The position numbers were made by a program, and so were the translations under genes. Shown here in pieces: positions 8,253-18,594 of a stretch of 64,000 bases of DNA. Source of the DNA: Pseudomonas fortuita (GTDB lineage: Bacteria; Pseudomonadota; Gammaproteobacteria; Pseudomonadales; Pseudomonadaceae); NCBI RefSeq assembly GCF_026898135.2, contig NZ_CP114035.2, positions 2,087,501 to 2,151,500 of the forward strand, in the 5' to 3' direction. The notes under the pieces are model-generated. The model was not told the origin of the DNA, did not search any database, and saw only the letters and a program-made list of their open reading frames with translations. Position 1 is the stretch's first letter. The number at the start of each line of letters is the position of its first letter.

Positions 8253-8409
8253 AGGCAGCGATTTCGCCACTGGCAGTTGTTTGACAAGGTATTTCGGCTA
8301 CAGGGCGCTACGGGCGCCGTGCGGCCCCTATTGGAAGCAGGCCTGGCGGTATGCCGTGCGGGCCATGAAAGTTAATCGACCGGCGTGGTTTCCCGTCGTC
8401 CCGAGTGGG

Positions 8410-8438
8410 GTGACTTCTGCTGCGCGACTCACTAGAAT
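8410..8438 (+). promoter_or_regulatory. Candidate sigma-70 promoter of tig
   Basis: GTGACT at 8410-8415 and TAGAAT at 8433-8438 are separated by 17 bp. The -10 box is 62 bp before the tig ATG. Confidence 0.5.
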
Positions 8439-8500
8439 GCTTGCCCTTGATTCTGGAGTCGGGCTAACGCCGGCTAACGTCTGTGCAACGAGGAATATCC

Positions 8501-9814
8501 ATGCAAGTTTCTGTTGAAAACACTTCCGCTCTCGAGCGCCGCATGACCATCGCCGTTCCGGCCGAGCGCGTCGAGAACGAAGTCAACAAGCGTCTGCAGC
8601 AGACTGCCAAGCGCGCCAAGATTGCGGGCTTCCGTCCTGGTAAAGTGCCGATGAACGTGATCCGTCAGCGTTTCGAAGCTGACGCCCGTCAAGAGGCTTT
8701 CGGTGACCTGGTCCAGGCATCCTTCTACGAAGCCATCGTCGAGCAGAAGCTGAACCCGGCCGGCGCCCCCGCTGTAGAGCCGAAGTCCTTCGAAAAGGGC
8801 AAGGACCTGGAATTCGTCGCCATCTTCGAAGTGTTCCCGGAGTTCACCGTTGCCGGCCTCGAGTCGATCAGCGTCGAGCGCCTGAGCGCCGAAGTGGCTG
8901 ACGCCGACCTGGACAACATGCTGGAAGTGCTGCGCAAGCAGAACACCCGTTTCGAGGCTGTCGAGCGCGCCGCGCAGAACGACGACCAGGTCAACATCGA
9001 CTTCGTCGGCAAGGTCGACGGTGAAGTGTTCGCGGGTGGTTCGGCCAAGGGCACTCCGCTGGTGCTGGGTTCCGGCCGCATGATCCCGGGCTTCGAAGAA
9101 GGCCTGGTTGGCGCCAAGGCTGGCGAAGAGCGCGTTGTCAACGTGACCTTCCCAGAGGACTATCAGAACCTGGACCTGGCTGGCAAGGCTGCCGAGTTCA
9201 CCATCACCGTCAACAGCGTTGCCGCCCCTGTGCTGCCAGAGCTGAACGAAGAGTTCTTCGCCCAGTTCGGGATCAAAGAGTCGACCCTGGAAGGCTTCCG
9301 CACCGAAGTTCGCAAGAACATGGAGCGTGAACTGCGCCAAGCGATCAAGACCAAGGTGAAGAACCAGGTCATGGACGGTCTGCTGGCCGCCAACCCGATC
9401 GAAGTGCCAAAGGCTTTGCTGGAAAACGAAGTCAACCGTCTGCGCGTGCAGGCCGTTCAGCAGTTCGGTGGCAACATCAAGCCTGAGCAGCTGCCAGTTG
9501 AGCTGTTCGAAGAGCAAGCCAAGCGCCGCGTAGTGCTGGGCCTGATCGTGGCCGAAGTGGTCAAGCAGTTCGAGCTGAAGCCTGATGACGCCAAGGTTCG
9601 CGAGATGATCGAAGAAATGGCTTCGGCTTACCAAGAGCCTGAGCAGGTCATCGCCTGGTACTACAAGAACGACCAGCAGATGAACGAAGTCCGTTCGGTT
9701 GTGCTGGAAGAGCAAGTTGTAGATACTGTCCTGCAGAAAGCGACTGTGACCGACAAGTCGGTCTCGTACGAAGAAGCCGTAAAACCAGCTGAGGCACCTG
9801 CCGCTGCTGAGTAA
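8501..9814 (+). CDS. tig: Trigger factor, ribosome-associated chaperone and peptidyl-prolyl isomerase
   Basis: A 437-residue chaperone that binds the ribosomal exit tunnel and meets nascent chains. The N-terminal ribosome-binding domain contains '[16 protein letters not shown]', the family signature. The FKBP-type isomerase domain covers about 155-240 ('[18 protein letters not shown]', '[17 protein letters not shown]'), and the helical substrate-binding arms follow. The ATG at 8501 follows ACGAGGA. A further ATG six codons upstream is less likely. It leads the conserved tig-clpP-clpX-lon block. Confidence 0.98.
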   Translation: MQVSVENTSALERRMTIAVPAERVENEVNKRLQQTAKRAKIAGFRPGKVPMNVIRQRFEADARQEAFGDLVQASFYEAIVEQKLNPAGAPAVEPKSFEKGKDLEFVAIFEVFPEFTVAGLESISVERLSAEVADADLDNMLEVLRKQNTRFEAVERAAQNDDQVNIDFVGKVDGEVFAGGSAKGTPLVLGSGRMIPGFEEGLVGAKAGEERVVNVTFPEDYQNLDLAGKAAEFTITVNSVAAPVLPELNEEFFAQFGIKESTLEGFRTEVRKNMERELRQAIKTKVKNQVMDGLLAANPIEVPKALLENEVNRLRVQAVQQFGGNIKPEQLPVELFEEQAKRRVVLGLIVAEVVKQFELKPDDAKVREMIEEMASAYQEPEQVIAWYYKNDQQMNEVRSVVLEEQVVDTVLQKATVTDKSVSYEEAVKPAEAPAAAE

Positions 9815-9839
9815 CGGGCTTCTCTCGTAGGAAACCCCC

Positions 9840-9867
9840 ACAAGCCAGCCTTCGAGCTGGCTTGTGC
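9840..9867 (+). terminator. Hairpin between tig and clpP
   Basis: CACAAGCCAGC and GCTGGCTTGTG are perfect 11-bp arms around CTTCGA. No T-run follows, so it may attenuate or stabilise rather than fully terminate. Confidence 0.55.
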
Positions 9868-9905
9868 GTATTCAAGCCATGACTATTTGGGAGTGAGCGC
9901 AGGAC

Positions 9906-10547
9906 ATGTCCCGCAATTCTTATATTCAGCAGAGCTCTGACATCCAGGCCGCAGGCGGCCTGGTCCCGATGGTTATCGAGCAGTCCGCCCGTGGCGAACG
10001 TGCCTACGACATTTACTCGCGCCTGTTGAAGGAGCGAGTGATCTTCCTGGTCGGTCCTGTAGAAGACTACATGGCCAACCTGGTAGTGGCGCAGATGCTG
10101 TTCCTGGAAGCGGAAAACCCGGACAAGGATATCCATCTTTACATCAACTCCCCAGGCGGCTCGGTGACTGCTGGCATGTCGATCTACGACACCATGCAAT
10201 TCATCAAGCCGGATGTCTCGACCATCTGCATCGGCCAGGCCTGCAGCATGGGTGCCTTCCTGTTGACCGCCGGTGCCAAGGGCAAGCGTCATTGCCTGCC
10301 TAACTCGCGGGTGATGATTCACCAGCCGCTGGGCGGCTTCCAGGGCCAGGCTACCGACATCCAGATCCACGCCCAGGAAATCCTCAGCATCAAGGCGCGT
10401 CTCAACGAGCTGCTGGCCTATCACACCGGCCAGGACCTCGAGACCATCCAGCGTGACACTGAGCGTGACAACTTCATGAGCGCCTCGCGCGCGGCCGAGT
10501 ACGGCCTGATCGACTCGGTCTACGACAAGCGGCAACTGGCCTCCTGA
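9906..10547 (+). CDS. clpP: ATP-dependent Clp protease proteolytic subunit ClpP
   Basis: A 213-residue serine peptidase that assembles as a 14-mer and degrades substrates fed by ClpX or ClpA. The catalytic serine is in '[14 protein letters not shown]', the histidine in '[11 protein letters not shown]', and the aspartate in the '[11 protein letters not shown]' region. The N-terminal '[22 protein letters not shown]' is the axial-loop and processing region. The ATG follows GCGCAGGAC. ClpX lies 108 bp downstream on the same strand, the usual ClpXP arrangement. Confidence 0.98.
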   Translation: MSRNSYIQQSSDIQAAGGLVPMVIEQSARGERAYDIYSRLLKERVIFLVGPVEDYMANLVVAQMLFLEAENPDKDIHLYINSPGGSVTAGMSIYDTMQFIKPDVSTICIGQACSMGAFLLTAGAKGKRHCLPNSRVMIHQPLGGFQGQATDIQIHAQEILSIKARLNELLAYHTGQDLETIQRDTERDNFMSASRAAEYGLIDSVYDKRQLAS

Positions 10548-10655
10548 ACCGGGGCGCCAGAGCAGGCAGGCGCGCAAACCGCCTGCCTGCGGACTTGAAA
10601 AAGCCCGCAATTGCCTTCATCTTGTGTTGCAAGCCTACCGGATTGGATCGATCGA

Positions 10656-11939
10656 ATGACTGACACCCGTAACGGCGAGGACAGCGGCAAATTGCTCTAT
10701 TGCTCCTTCTGCGGCAAAAGCCAGCATGAAGTGCGCAAATTGATTGCCGGGCCCTCGGTATTTATCTGCGACGAGTGCGTCGACCTGTGCAACGACATCA
10801 TCCGTGAGGAGGTGCAGGAAGCCCAGGCCGAGAGCAGCGCGCACAAATTGCCTTCGCCGAAAGAAATCAGCGGCATCCTTGACCAGTATGTGATTGGTCA
10901 GGAGCGCGCGAAGAAGGTGCTTGCCGTAGCGGTGTATAACCACTACAAGCGCCTGAACCAGCGTGACAAGAAGGGTGACGAAGTCGAACTGGGCAAGAGC
11001 AACATCCTGCTCATCGGGCCGACCGGCTCGGGCAAGACCCTGCTCGCCGAAACCCTGGCACGCCTGTTGAACGTACCGTTCACCATTGCTGACGCCACCA
11101 CCCTGACCGAGGCCGGTTATGTGGGTGAGGACGTCGAGAACATCATTCAGAAGCTGTTGCAGAAGTGCGACTACGATGTGGAAAAGGCCCAGATGGGCAT
11201 TGTCTACATTGACGAAATCGACAAGATCTCGCGCAAGTCGGACAACCCGTCCATCACCCGTGACGTCTCGGGCGAGGGCGTGCAGCAGGCGCTGTTGAAA
11301 CTGATCGAGGGCACTGTGGCCTCGGTGCCGCCGCAAGGCGGGCGTAAACACCCGCAACAGGAATTCCTGCAGGTTGATACCCGCAATATCCTGTTCATTT
11401 GCGGTGGCGCGTTCTCGGGTCTGGAAAAAGTCATCCAGGGCCGCTCCACCAAGGGTGGCATCGGTTTTGGCGCAGAAGTGCGCAGCAAGGAAGAGGGCAA
11501 GAAGGTTGGCGAGTCCCTGCGTGAGGTCGAGCCGGACGATCTGGTCAAGTTTGGCCTGATTCCGGAATTCGTCGGCCGTCTGCCGGTGCTGGCTACCCTC
11601 GACGAGCTGGACGAGGCTGCATTGATGCAGATCCTCACCGAGCCGAAGAATGCTCTGACCAAGCAGTATGCCAAGCTGTTCGAGATGGAAAGCGTCGACC
11701 TCGAGTTCCGCAGCGATGCGCTCAAGGCCGTTGCCCGCAAGGCCCTGGAGCGCAAGACTGGCGCCCGTGGCCTGCGTTCGATCCTCGAAGGCGTGCTGCT
11801 CGACACCATGTACGAGATCCCTTCCAAAAAGGATGTCAGCAAGGTGGTGATCGACGAGAGCGTCATCGAAGGCACCTCGCAGCCGCTGATGATCTACGAA
11901 AACAGCGAGCCGCAAGCCAAGGCCGCGCCAGACGCCTGA
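10656..11939 (+). CDS. clpX: ATP-dependent Clp protease ATP-binding subunit ClpX
   Basis: A 427-residue AAA+ unfoldase. The N-terminal zinc-binding domain has two CxxC pairs ('[10 protein letters not shown]', '[10 protein letters not shown]'). Walker A is GPTGSGKT and Walker B lies in '[10 protein letters not shown]'. The IGF-type loop that docks onto ClpP is visible in 'GGIGFGAEV'. Start ATG at 10656 ('[11 protein letters not shown]') is chosen by family alignment, since an in-frame ATG 15 codons upstream lacks homology. It delivers ssrA-tagged and regulatory substrates to ClpP. Confidence 0.98.
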   Translation: MTDTRNGEDSGKLLYCSFCGKSQHEVRKLIAGPSVFICDECVDLCNDIIREEVQEAQAESSAHKLPSPKEISGILDQYVIGQERAKKVLAVAVYNHYKRLNQRDKKGDEVELGKSNILLIGPTGSGKTLLAETLARLLNVPFTIADATTLTEAGYVGEDVENIIQKLLQKCDYDVEKAQMGIVYIDEIDKISRKSDNPSITRDVSGEGVQQALLKLIEGTVASVPPQGGRKHPQQEFLQVDTRNILFICGGAFSGLEKVIQGRSTKGGIGFGAEVRSKEEGKKVGESLREVEPDDLVKFGLIPEFVGRLPVLATLDELDEAALMQILTEPKNALTKQYAKLFEMESVDLEFRSDALKAVARKALERKTGARGLRSILEGVLLDTMYEIPSKKDVSKVVIDESVIEGTSQPLMIYENSEPQAKAAPDA

Positions 11940-11972
11940 TTCAGGCAATGGCCGGTGGCGGTTGCAAGCAAG

Positions 11973-12003
11973 AAGGGGGGCCTACGGGCCCCTTTCTGCT
12001 TTT
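11973..12003 (+). terminator. Terminator after clpX
   Basis: A G-rich/C-rich hairpin (AAGGGG..GCC-TAC-GGGCCCCTT) followed by TCTGCTTTT separates clpX from the lon promoter. Confidence 0.7.
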
Positions 12004-12015
12004 CCTGCGCTAGCG

Positions 12016-12046
12016 CTTGTAATTTCCCAGGCATGCCCCCACATTA
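12016..12046 (+). promoter_or_regulatory. Heat-shock (sigma-32 type) promoter of lon
   Basis: CTTGTAA at 12016-12022, a 13-bp spacer, then CCCCCACATTA from 12036. This is close to the RpoH consensus CTTGAAA-N13/14-CCCCATNT and lies 58 bp before the lon ATG. It agrees with heat-inducible lon expression in other proteobacteria. Confidence 0.75.
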
Positions 12047-12103
12047 GGTCCAAGCATCATTTCCACCGGTTTCCGGCCATAAGGCCGCTGTAGAGGCGAA
12101 ATC

Positions 12104-14500
12104 ATGAAGACAACCCTCGACTTGCCTCTTTTGCCATTGCGCGATGTCGTTGTTTACCCGCACATGGTTATCCCGCTGTTCGTGGGGCGCGAAAAGTCCA
12201 TCGAAGCCCTCGAGGCAGCGATGACGGGCGAAAAGCAGATCCTCCTGCTTGCCCAGAAAAACCCGGCCGACGACGACCCGGGCGAGGACGCCCTGTATCG
12301 TGTCGGTACCGTTGCCACCGTACTCCAACTGCTGAAACTGCCTGATGGCACCGTCAAGGTGCTGGTCGAGGGCGAGCAGCGCGGCGCCGTCGAACGTTTC
12401 ACCGAAGTAGAAGGGCACATCCGTGCCGAAGTCTCCCTGATCGACGAAACCGACGCCGCCGAGCGCGAGTCGGAAGTGTTCGTGCGCACCTTGCTGTCGC
12501 AATTCGAGCAGTACGTGCAACTGGGCAAGAAAGTCCCTGCCGAAGTGCTGTCTTCGCTGAACAGCATCGAGGAGCCAGGGCGTCTGGTCGATACCATGGC
12601 CGCCCACATGGCCCTGAAGATCAAGCAGAAGCAGGAAATTCTCGAAATTGTCGATCTGACTACCCGTGTCGAGCACGTATTGGCGCTGCTGGATGCTGAA
12701 ATCGACCTGCTGCAGGTTGAAAAGCGCATCCGCGGCCGGGTCAAGAAGCAGATGGAGCGCAGCCAGCGCGAGTACTACCTGAATGAGCAGATGAAGGCCA
12801 TTCAGAAAGAGCTCGGTGATGGCGATGAAGGCCACAACGAAGTCGAAGAGCTGAAAAAGCGCATCGAAGCCGCTGGCCTGCCCAAGGATGCCCTGGCCAA
12901 GGCCCAGGCAGAGCTGAACAAGCTCAAGCAGATGTCGCCAATGTCGGCCGAGGCCACTGTGGTGCGCTCGTACCTCGACTGGCTCGTGCAGGTGCCTTGG
13001 AAAGCCCAGAGCAAGGTGCGTCTGGACCTGACAAAGGCCGAGGAAATCCTCGATGCCGACCACTACGGCCTGGAAGAGGTCAAGGAACGCATTCTCGAGT
13101 ACCTTGCCGTGCAGAAGCGCGTCAAGAAAATCCGCGGCCCGGTGCTCTGCCTTGTTGGCCCGCCTGGCGTCGGCAAGACCTCGCTGGCTGAATCGATCGC
13201 TGCTGCCACCAACCGCAAGTTCGTGCGCATGGCCCTCGGTGGCGTGCGTGACGAGGCAGAGATCCGTGGCCACCGCCGTACCTACATCGGCTCCATGCCT
13301 GGCCGTCTGATCCAGAAGATGACCAAGGTGGGGGTGCGCAACCCGCTGTTCCTGCTCGACGAAATCGACAAGATGGGCAGCGACATGCGTGGCGACCCGG
13401 CCTCGGCACTGCTTGAAGTGCTCGACCCTGAGCAGAACCACAATTTCAACGACCACTACCTGGAAGTCGACTACGACCTCTCGGACGTGATGTTCCTGTG
13501 CACCTCGAACTCGATGAATATCCCGCCGGCGCTGCTCGACCGGATGGAAGTCATCCGCCTGCCGGGCTACACCGAAGACGAGAAGATCAACATCGCGGTC
13601 AAATACCTGGTGCCCAAGCAGGTCAAGGCCAACGGCCTGAAGAAGGACGAGCTGGAGGTCGATGTCTCGGCGATCCGCGACATCATCCGCTATTACACCC
13701 GCGAAGCCGGTGTGCGTGGGCTGGAGCGGCAAATTGCCAAGGTCTGCCGCAAGGTCGTCAAGGAACATACCGGGCAGAAGCTGGTCAAGGTCAAGGTGGC
13801 CAGCGAGCAGCTGGAGCACCTGCTGGGTGTGCGCAAGTTCCGTTACGGCCTGGCCGAGCAGCAGGACCAGATCGGTCAGGTCACCGGCCTGGCCTGGACC
13901 CAGGTGGGTGGCGAGCTGCTGACCATCGAGGCCGTGGTCATTCCTGGCAAGGGCCAACTGATCAAGACCGGCTCGCTGGGCGATGTGATGGTCGAGTCGA
14001 TCACCGCCGCACAGACCGTGGTGCGCAGCCGCGCCCGCAGCCTGGGGATTGCCGCCGACTTCCACGAGAAGCGCGACGTGCACATTCACATGCCGGAAGG
14101 CGCCACGCCGAAGGACGGCCCAAGCGCGGGTATCGGCATGTGCACTGCACTGGTGTCGGCGCTGACGCAGATTCCGGTACGTGCCGACGTGGCCATGACC
14201 GGCGAAATCACCCTGCGTGGCCAGGTACTGGCCATTGGCGGGTTGAAGGAAAAACTGCTGGCGGCACACCGTGGCGGCATCAAGACGGTGATCATTCCAG
14301 AGGAGAATGTTCGCGATCTGAAGGAGATTCCGGAAAATATCAAACAGGATCTTCAGATCAAACCGGTCAAATGGATTGACGAAGTCCTGCAAATTGCGCT
14401 GCAATACGCCCCGGAGCCCTTGCCAGATGTGGCTCCTGAGATTGTCGCGAAAGATGAAAAGCGCGACGGCGATGCTAAGGAAAGAATCAGCACGCATTAG
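12104..14500 (+). CDS. lon: ATP-dependent protease Lon (La)
   Basis: A 798-residue soluble AAA+ serine protease that removes misfolded and short-lived regulatory proteins. The N-terminal substrate-binding domain starts '[23 protein letters not shown]'. Walker A is GPPGVGKT and Walker B 'FLLDEIDKM'. The catalytic Ser is in '[11 protein letters not shown]', with the Lys partner in the '[19 protein letters not shown]' segment. The length is typical for Pseudomonas LonA. It has its own heat-shock-like promoter and is followed by hupB, a conserved order. Confidence 0.98.
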   Translation: MKTTLDLPLLPLRDVVVYPHMVIPLFVGREKSIEALEAAMTGEKQILLLAQKNPADDDPGEDALYRVGTVATVLQLLKLPDGTVKVLVEGEQRGAVERFTEVEGHIRAEVSLIDETDAAERESEVFVRTLLSQFEQYVQLGKKVPAEVLSSLNSIEEPGRLVDTMAAHMALKIKQKQEILEIVDLTTRVEHVLALLDAEIDLLQVEKRIRGRVKKQMERSQREYYLNEQMKAIQKELGDGDEGHNEVEELKKRIEAAGLPKDALAKAQAELNKLKQMSPMSAEATVVRSYLDWLVQVPWKAQSKVRLDLTKAEEILDADHYGLEEVKERILEYLAVQKRVKKIRGPVLCLVGPPGVGKTSLAESIAAATNRKFVRMALGGVRDEAEIRGHRRTYIGSMPGRLIQKMTKVGVRNPLFLLDEIDKMGSDMRGDPASALLEVLDPEQNHNFNDHYLEVDYDLSDVMFLCTSNSMNIPPALLDRMEVIRLPGYTEDEKINIAVKYLVPKQVKANGLKKDELEVDVSAIRDIIRYYTREAGVRGLERQIAKVCRKVVKEHTGQKLVKVKVASEQLEHLLGVRKFRYGLAEQQDQIGQVTGLAWTQVGGELLTIEAVVIPGKGQLIKTGSLGDVMVESITAAQTVVRSRARSLGIAADFHEKRDVHIHMPEGATPKDGPSAGIGMCTALVSALTQIPVRADVAMTGEITLRGQVLAIGGLKEKLLAAHRGGIKTVIIPEENVRDLKEIPENIKQDLQIKPVKWIDEVLQIALQYAPEPLPDVAPEIVAKDEKRDGDAKERISTH

Positions 14501-14524
14501 TAGTTTTTGGCTGGGGGGCTTTCC

Positions 14525-14554
14525 TTGACAGTTTTTTCGGGCCCTTGCTATAAA
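14525..14554 (+). promoter_or_regulatory. Promoter of hupB
   Basis: A perfect -35 TTGACA (14525-14530) and TATAAA (14549-14554) with an 18-bp spacer lie about 100 bp before the hupB start, after the end of lon. Confidence 0.75.
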
Positions 14555-14652
14555 GCGGCACGCTATTGTCATCAGGCCACCCAGCGCACGTTTCATAAGC
14601 TTTTCATTACATACTTAGAAACAAACTCATTAGAGAAATAAGGGGACTTAGA

Positions 14653-14925
14653 GTGAACAAGTCGGAACTGATTGACGCTATCGCTGCATCGGCTGACATT
14701 TCCAAAGCTACCGCAGGTAAGGCTTTGGACGCTGTGATCGACTCCGTAACCGGTGCCCTGAAAGCAGGCGACGACGTCGTTCTGGTTGGCTTCGGTACCT
14801 TCTCGGTCAAGGACCGCGCCGAACGTACTGGCCGCAACCCTCAAACCGGTAAGGCCATCAAGATCGAAGCCGCCAAGGTTCCAGGTTTCAAGGCTGGCAA
14901 AGGCCTGAAAGACGCCGTCAACTAA
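14653..14925 (+). CDS. hupB: DNA-binding protein HU-beta
   Basis: A 90-residue histone-like nucleoid protein. '[28 protein letters not shown]' is the HU helical body, and the β-arm motif is '[14 protein letters not shown]'. The GTG start is set by AGGGGA seven bases upstream and by the fixed family length. It bends and compacts DNA non-specifically. It has its own strong promoter and a following terminator, so it is an independent unit between lon and ppiD. Confidence 0.98.
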   Translation: MNKSELIDAIAASADISKATAGKALDAVIDSVTGALKAGDDVVLVGFGTFSVKDRAERTGRNPQTGKAIKIEAAKVPGFKAGKGLKDAVN

Positions 14926-15012
14926 GTCGTCTTTCAGCCGGCCCCGGCCTTGCCGGGTCCGAGCACGCTGAAGGCGGGGCGCAAACGTTCCCGCCTGACA
15001 CGTTTGCTAAGA

Positions 15013-15043
15013 AAAGGCGCATCCTCGGATGCGCCTTTCTTTT
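15013..15043 (+). terminator. Terminator after hupB
   Basis: AAAGGCGCATCC and GGATGCGCCTTT arms followed by CTTTTAT. Confidence 0.85.
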
Positions 15044-15106
15044 ATCAGGATTCTACCCACGCTCCGCGGTTGTCGACGCAGTGGTACAGCCGTTTCTGGG
15101 GGACGC

Positions 15107-16978
15107 ATGCTGCAAAATATCAGGGACAATTCACAAGGTTGGATTGCCAAGACCATCATCGGCCTTATCGTCGTCTTGATGGCGTTGACCGGTTTCGAAG
15201 CCATTTTCCAGGCCGCCACCCATAGCCAGGACGCCGCCAAGGTGAACGGCCAGACCATCAGCCAGAACGAGCTGGGGCAGGCTGCCGACATGCAGCGCCG
15301 TCAGTTGATGCAACAGTTGGGCAAGGATTTCGACCCAGCGCTGCTGGATGACAAATTGCTGCGTGAAGAGGCGCTCAAGGGCCTGATCAGCCGCAAGTTG
15401 CTGCTGCAAGGCGCCGAAGATGCCAAGTTTGCCTTCTCCGAGGCTGCGCTGGATCAGGTGATCCTGCAAACCCCGGAGTTCCAGGTGGACGGCAAGTTCA
15501 GTGCTGACCGCTTCGACCAGGTCATCCGCCAAATGGGTTACGGCCGCATGCAGTTCCGCGACATGCTCGCCGAGGAAATGCTCATCGGCCAGCTGCGCAC
15601 CGGCCTGGCCGGCAGCAGTTTTGTCACCGACCAGCAGGTCGATGCCTTCGTTCGCCTGGAGAAGCAGACCCGTGACTTCGCCTCCCTGACCTTCAAGGCC
15701 GACCCGGCTGCGGTCAAGGTCAGCGACGAAGAGGTCAAGGCGCATTACGAGCAGCACGCCAAGGAGTTCATGTCGCCTGACCAGGTGGTGATCGACTACA
15801 TCGAACTGAAGAAGTCGGCGTTCTTCGACCAGGTCAAGGTGACCGACGAAGAGCTCAAGGCCCAGTACGAGAAGGAAATCGCCAACCTGGCCGAGCAACG
15901 CCATGCCGCGCACATCCTCATCGAGGTCAACGACAAGGTCACCGACGCCCAGGCCAAGGCCCGTGCCGAAGAGATCGAGCAGCGCCTGGCCAAGGGTGAA
16001 AGCTTTGCCGCGTTGGCCAAGGAGTTCTCCCAGGACCCGGGTTCGGCCAGCAGCGGTGGTGACCTCGGCTTTGCCGGCCCGGGTGTCTACGACCCGGCGT
16101 TCGAGGACGCGCTGTACAAGCTGCAGGACGGCCAGGTCTCGGCGCCAGTGCGCACCGAGTTTGGCTACCACCTGATCAAGCTGCTGGGTGTGCAGGCGCC
16201 TGAGGTGCCGAGCTTCGCCAGCTTGAAGGACAAACTGACCCGTGACCTGAAAATCCCGCTGGTCGAGCAGCGTTACGTCGATGCCAGCAAGCAGCTGCAG
16301 GATGCTGCCTACGAGGCTTCCGACCTGGCCCAGCCGGCTCAGGACCTGAACCTCAAGGTGCAGACCTCTGCAGCCTTTGGGCGCGAGGGTGGTGAAGGCA
16401 TTACCGCCAACCGTTCGGTGGTGCAGGCTGCGTTCTCCGAAGAAGTGCTGGAGGAGGCTGCCAACAGCACCGCGATCGAGCTCGACCCGGAGACCACCGT
16501 GGTATTGCGCGTCAAGGAGCACCGCAAGCCGGAGCAACTGCCGCTGGAAGCGGTGGCCAGCAACATCCGCGAACACCTGGCCAAAGAGAAGGCGACTGCC
16601 GAGCTGAAGGCCAAGGCGGACAAGCTGATTGCCGGCCTGCGTGATGGCTCCATCGCCGCAGGCAGCGTGCACGAAGGGCAAGGCTGGAAGGCCCATGAAG
16701 CAGTCACCCGTGGCGAGGACGGTATTGATCCGGCCGAACTGCAGGCGCTGTTCCGCCTGGGCAAGCCGCAAGCCAAGGACAAGCCGGTGTATGGCAGCGT
16801 AGTGCTGCGTGACGGTAGCCTGGTGGTGCTGCAGCTCAAGGGTGTCAACGAAGGCGCTACCGCCACCGACGAAGAGAAGCAGCAGATCCGCCGCTACCTC
16901 GCATCGCGTGCTGGTCAGCAGGACTTCGCGGCGTACCGCAAGCAGCTGGAAGCCAATGCTGACATCACCCGTTACTGA
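15107..16978 (+). CDS. ppiD: Peptidyl-prolyl isomerase/chaperone PpiD (SurA N-domain + PpiC domain)
   Basis: A 623-residue inner-membrane chaperone acting at the periplasmic exit of the Sec translocon. One N-terminal membrane anchor follows 'MLQNIRDNSQGWIAKT' ('IIGLIVVLMALTGFEAIFQA'). The SurA-like helical domain spans about 30-190. A parvulin domain lies at about 265-360 ('RHAAHILIEVNDKV', 'FSQDPGSASSGGDLGF', 'FGYHLIKLL'). The ATG at 15107 follows a GGGGGA Shine-Dalgarno. Upstream in-frame codons lack PpiD similarity. Its place after lon-hupB is conserved in gammaproteobacteria. Confidence 0.96.
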   Translation: MLQNIRDNSQGWIAKTIIGLIVVLMALTGFEAIFQAATHSQDAAKVNGQTISQNELGQAADMQRRQLMQQLGKDFDPALLDDKLLREEALKGLISRKLLLQGAEDAKFAFSEAALDQVILQTPEFQVDGKFSADRFDQVIRQMGYGRMQFRDMLAEEMLIGQLRTGLAGSSFVTDQQVDAFVRLEKQTRDFASLTFKADPAAVKVSDEEVKAHYEQHAKEFMSPDQVVIDYIELKKSAFFDQVKVTDEELKAQYEKEIANLAEQRHAAHILIEVNDKVTDAQAKARAEEIEQRLAKGESFAALAKEFSQDPGSASSGGDLGFAGPGVYDPAFEDALYKLQDGQVSAPVRTEFGYHLIKLLGVQAPEVPSFASLKDKLTRDLKIPLVEQRYVDASKQLQDAAYEASDLAQPAQDLNLKVQTSAAFGREGGEGITANRSVVQAAFSEEVLEEAANSTAIELDPETTVVLRVKEHRKPEQLPLEAVASNIREHLAKEKATAELKAKADKLIAGLRDGSIAAGSVHEGQGWKAHEAVTRGEDGIDPAELQALFRLGKPQAKDKPVYGSVVLRDGSLVVLQLKGVNEGATATDEEKQQIRRYLASRAGQQDFAAYRKQLEANADITRY

Positions 16979-16996
16979 GGTGGTTGCTGCATGAAG

Positions 16997-17028
16997 GAAC
17001 AGGCCGCCTCGTGCGGCCTGTTTCGTTT
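16997..17028 (+). terminator. Terminator after ppiD
   Basis: GAACAGGCCGC and GCGGCCTGTTTC arms around CTCGT, then CGTTT. It is followed at 17036 by a degenerate half REP sequence. Confidence 0.8.
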
Positions 17029-17082
17029 CAGTACCTGTGGGGGCGGGCTACCGCGAAGAGAGCGGCACAGGTGCTATAGCGC

Positions 17083-18123
17083 TTAGCGCTTCACCCCTTC
17101 GTGGTTATCCAGCGTATCCCGCGCAATTTCCCGTCCCAGGGCAATCAGCTCGGGCGCCTTGTAGAACTCGAAGAATCGGCACACCCGTTTGGGCACGTTG
17201 ATCAGCACGTCCGGTGGGTAGCCGGCGATCTTGTATTGCGCCAGCGAAGTCTGCATGACCTCGAAGCTCTGGTTGATCAGGTCCAGCAGCGAAGCAGGCC
17301 CCACGTTGTCGATGATGAACGAGCCGGTCGCCGATTTTGGCGCGCCCTCGCGTTCCGGTGCCGCCGCCGGTTGTTGGCCTTCCGGGTCGGCGGCATCTGC
17401 CAGCCAAGGGTTTGGCGGTGCCAGGCCATCGGCAGCGATCTCCTGTTCGATACGCATCAGCTCTTCCGCCGGCTTGCGCCGGAACGGCAGGCGAGAGCCC
17501 AATGAACTCAGCAAGGAGTCAAAACGCATCTTGAACGCCGCAGGGCGCTCAATCACCGGCAACTGGTATTGCTTCTGATTGGTGGCGTTGAGGTTGACCG
17601 CGATGATCAGGTCGCAGTGGCTGGATACCACAGGCACAATCGGCAGCGGGTTGAGGATGCCCCCGTCGACCAGCATACGGTTGCCCTGCATCACAGGGGT
17701 GAACAGGCTTGGGATGGCCGCCGAGGCGCGCATGGCCTGGTGCAGGCAGCCTTCCTGGAACCAGATTTCCTGTTGGTTGGTGAGGTCGGTTGCAACCGCT
17801 GTATAGGGGATGCGCAATTGCTCGATGTTGATTTCGCCGACGATCTTGCGGATTTGCCCGAACACCTTGTCGCCACGAATGGCACCGAGGCGAAAGCTGA
17901 CGTCGACCAGGCGCAGTACATCCAGGTAATCGAGGCTCTCGATCCAGTTGCGATAGTCGCTCAGCTTGCCGGCGGCATAGATGCCGCCAACCACTGCACC
18001 CATGGAGCAGCCGGCAATGCAGGCAATGTCGTAGCCGCGCCGCTCGATTTCTTCAATCACACCGATGTGTGCATACCCCCGGGCTCCGCCTGAGCCCAGT
18101 ACCAGTGCCACGCGTTTGCTCAT
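17083..18123 (-). CDS. Patatin-like phospholipase family protein (RssA-like)
   Basis: A 346-residue predicted serine acyl hydrolase. The oxyanion glycine run is 'VLGSGGARGYAHIGVIEE', the nucleophile lies in GCSMG (a GxSxG motif), and the partner aspartate is in 'LVDGGILNPLPI'. No signal peptide or membrane segment is visible, so it is probably cytosolic or membrane-peripheral. A non-conserved, Pro/Ala/Glu-rich insertion lies at about residues 230-265. It is convergent with ppiD and divergent from a lipoprotein gene. The substrate is unknown. Confidence 0.9.
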   Translation of the reverse strand: MSKRVALVLGSGGARGYAHIGVIEEIERRGYDIACIAGCSMGAVVGGIYAAGKLSDYRNWIESLDYLDVLRLVDVSFRLGAIRGDKVFGQIRKIVGEINIEQLRIPYTAVATDLTNQQEIWFQEGCLHQAMRASAAIPSLFTPVMQGNRMLVDGGILNPLPIVPVVSSHCDLIIAVNLNATNQKQYQLPVIERPAAFKMRFDSLLSSLGSRLPFRRKPAEELMRIEQEIAADGLAPPNPWLADAADPEGQQPAAAPEREGAPKSATGSFIIDNVGPASLLDLINQSFEVMQTSLAQYKIAGYPPDVLINVPKRVCRFFEFYKAPELIALGREIARDTLDNHEGVKR

Positions 18124-18301
18124 GAATATTCCCCGTCCAGTGCAACCATGGTCCTACAATGCACCCATCACAGGCTGTGCTTCAATGTCGATCGCGCTGA
18201 GCTACTGTAATAAAACCGGCCAGGCACAGTTGGTCGGGCAGGGCACTTTTCAGCTGCCGGGGCGTCGAACAGCCACTGTTTTTTCCATTGAGGTATTACT
18301 G

Positions 18302-18580
18302 ATGAAAGCCTGGATCTGCCTTCCACTGATTGCCTTGGCCCTTGCTGGCTGCGCAGGCAAGACGGCCTACCGTGACAGCTGCGCGACCCAGCTGGATGCC
18401 GCCTGGAAGGAATTGGACCTGGCCAAGGCCGAAGGCTTTGCCGGTGCTGTCAGTTACTCCAAGGCTTTGTCGCTGTTGACCGGGGCCAAGACCCAGCAGC
18501 AGTTCGAAGGTTATGAAAGCTGCACGCGCAAAGCCGAAAAGGCGCGCTTCTACATTCGTGAGTCGCGCGCTGGGCGCTGA
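18302..18580 (+). CDS. Small predicted lipoprotein
   Basis: A 92-residue protein with a signal peptide ending in the lipobox LAGC (lipidated Cys17). The mature part is short, mostly helical and has two further cysteines ('YRDSCATQLD', 'YESCTRKAEK') that could form a disulfide. The start ATG at 18302 follows GAGGTATT. I do not recognise a named family. The CHAD gene begins 14 bp downstream, so they are likely one operon. Confidence 0.8.
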   Translation: MKAWICLPLIALALAGCAGKTAYRDSCATQLDAAWKELDLAKAEGFAGAVSYSKALSLLTGAKTQQQFEGYESCTRKAEKARFYIRESRAGR

Positions 18581-18594
18581 CCGAGGAGCGTCGT

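Noticed and set aside
12044-14596. An 850-codon minus-strand frame opposite lon
   Set aside because: It mirrors the codon pattern of lon and has no recognisable motif or ribosome site.
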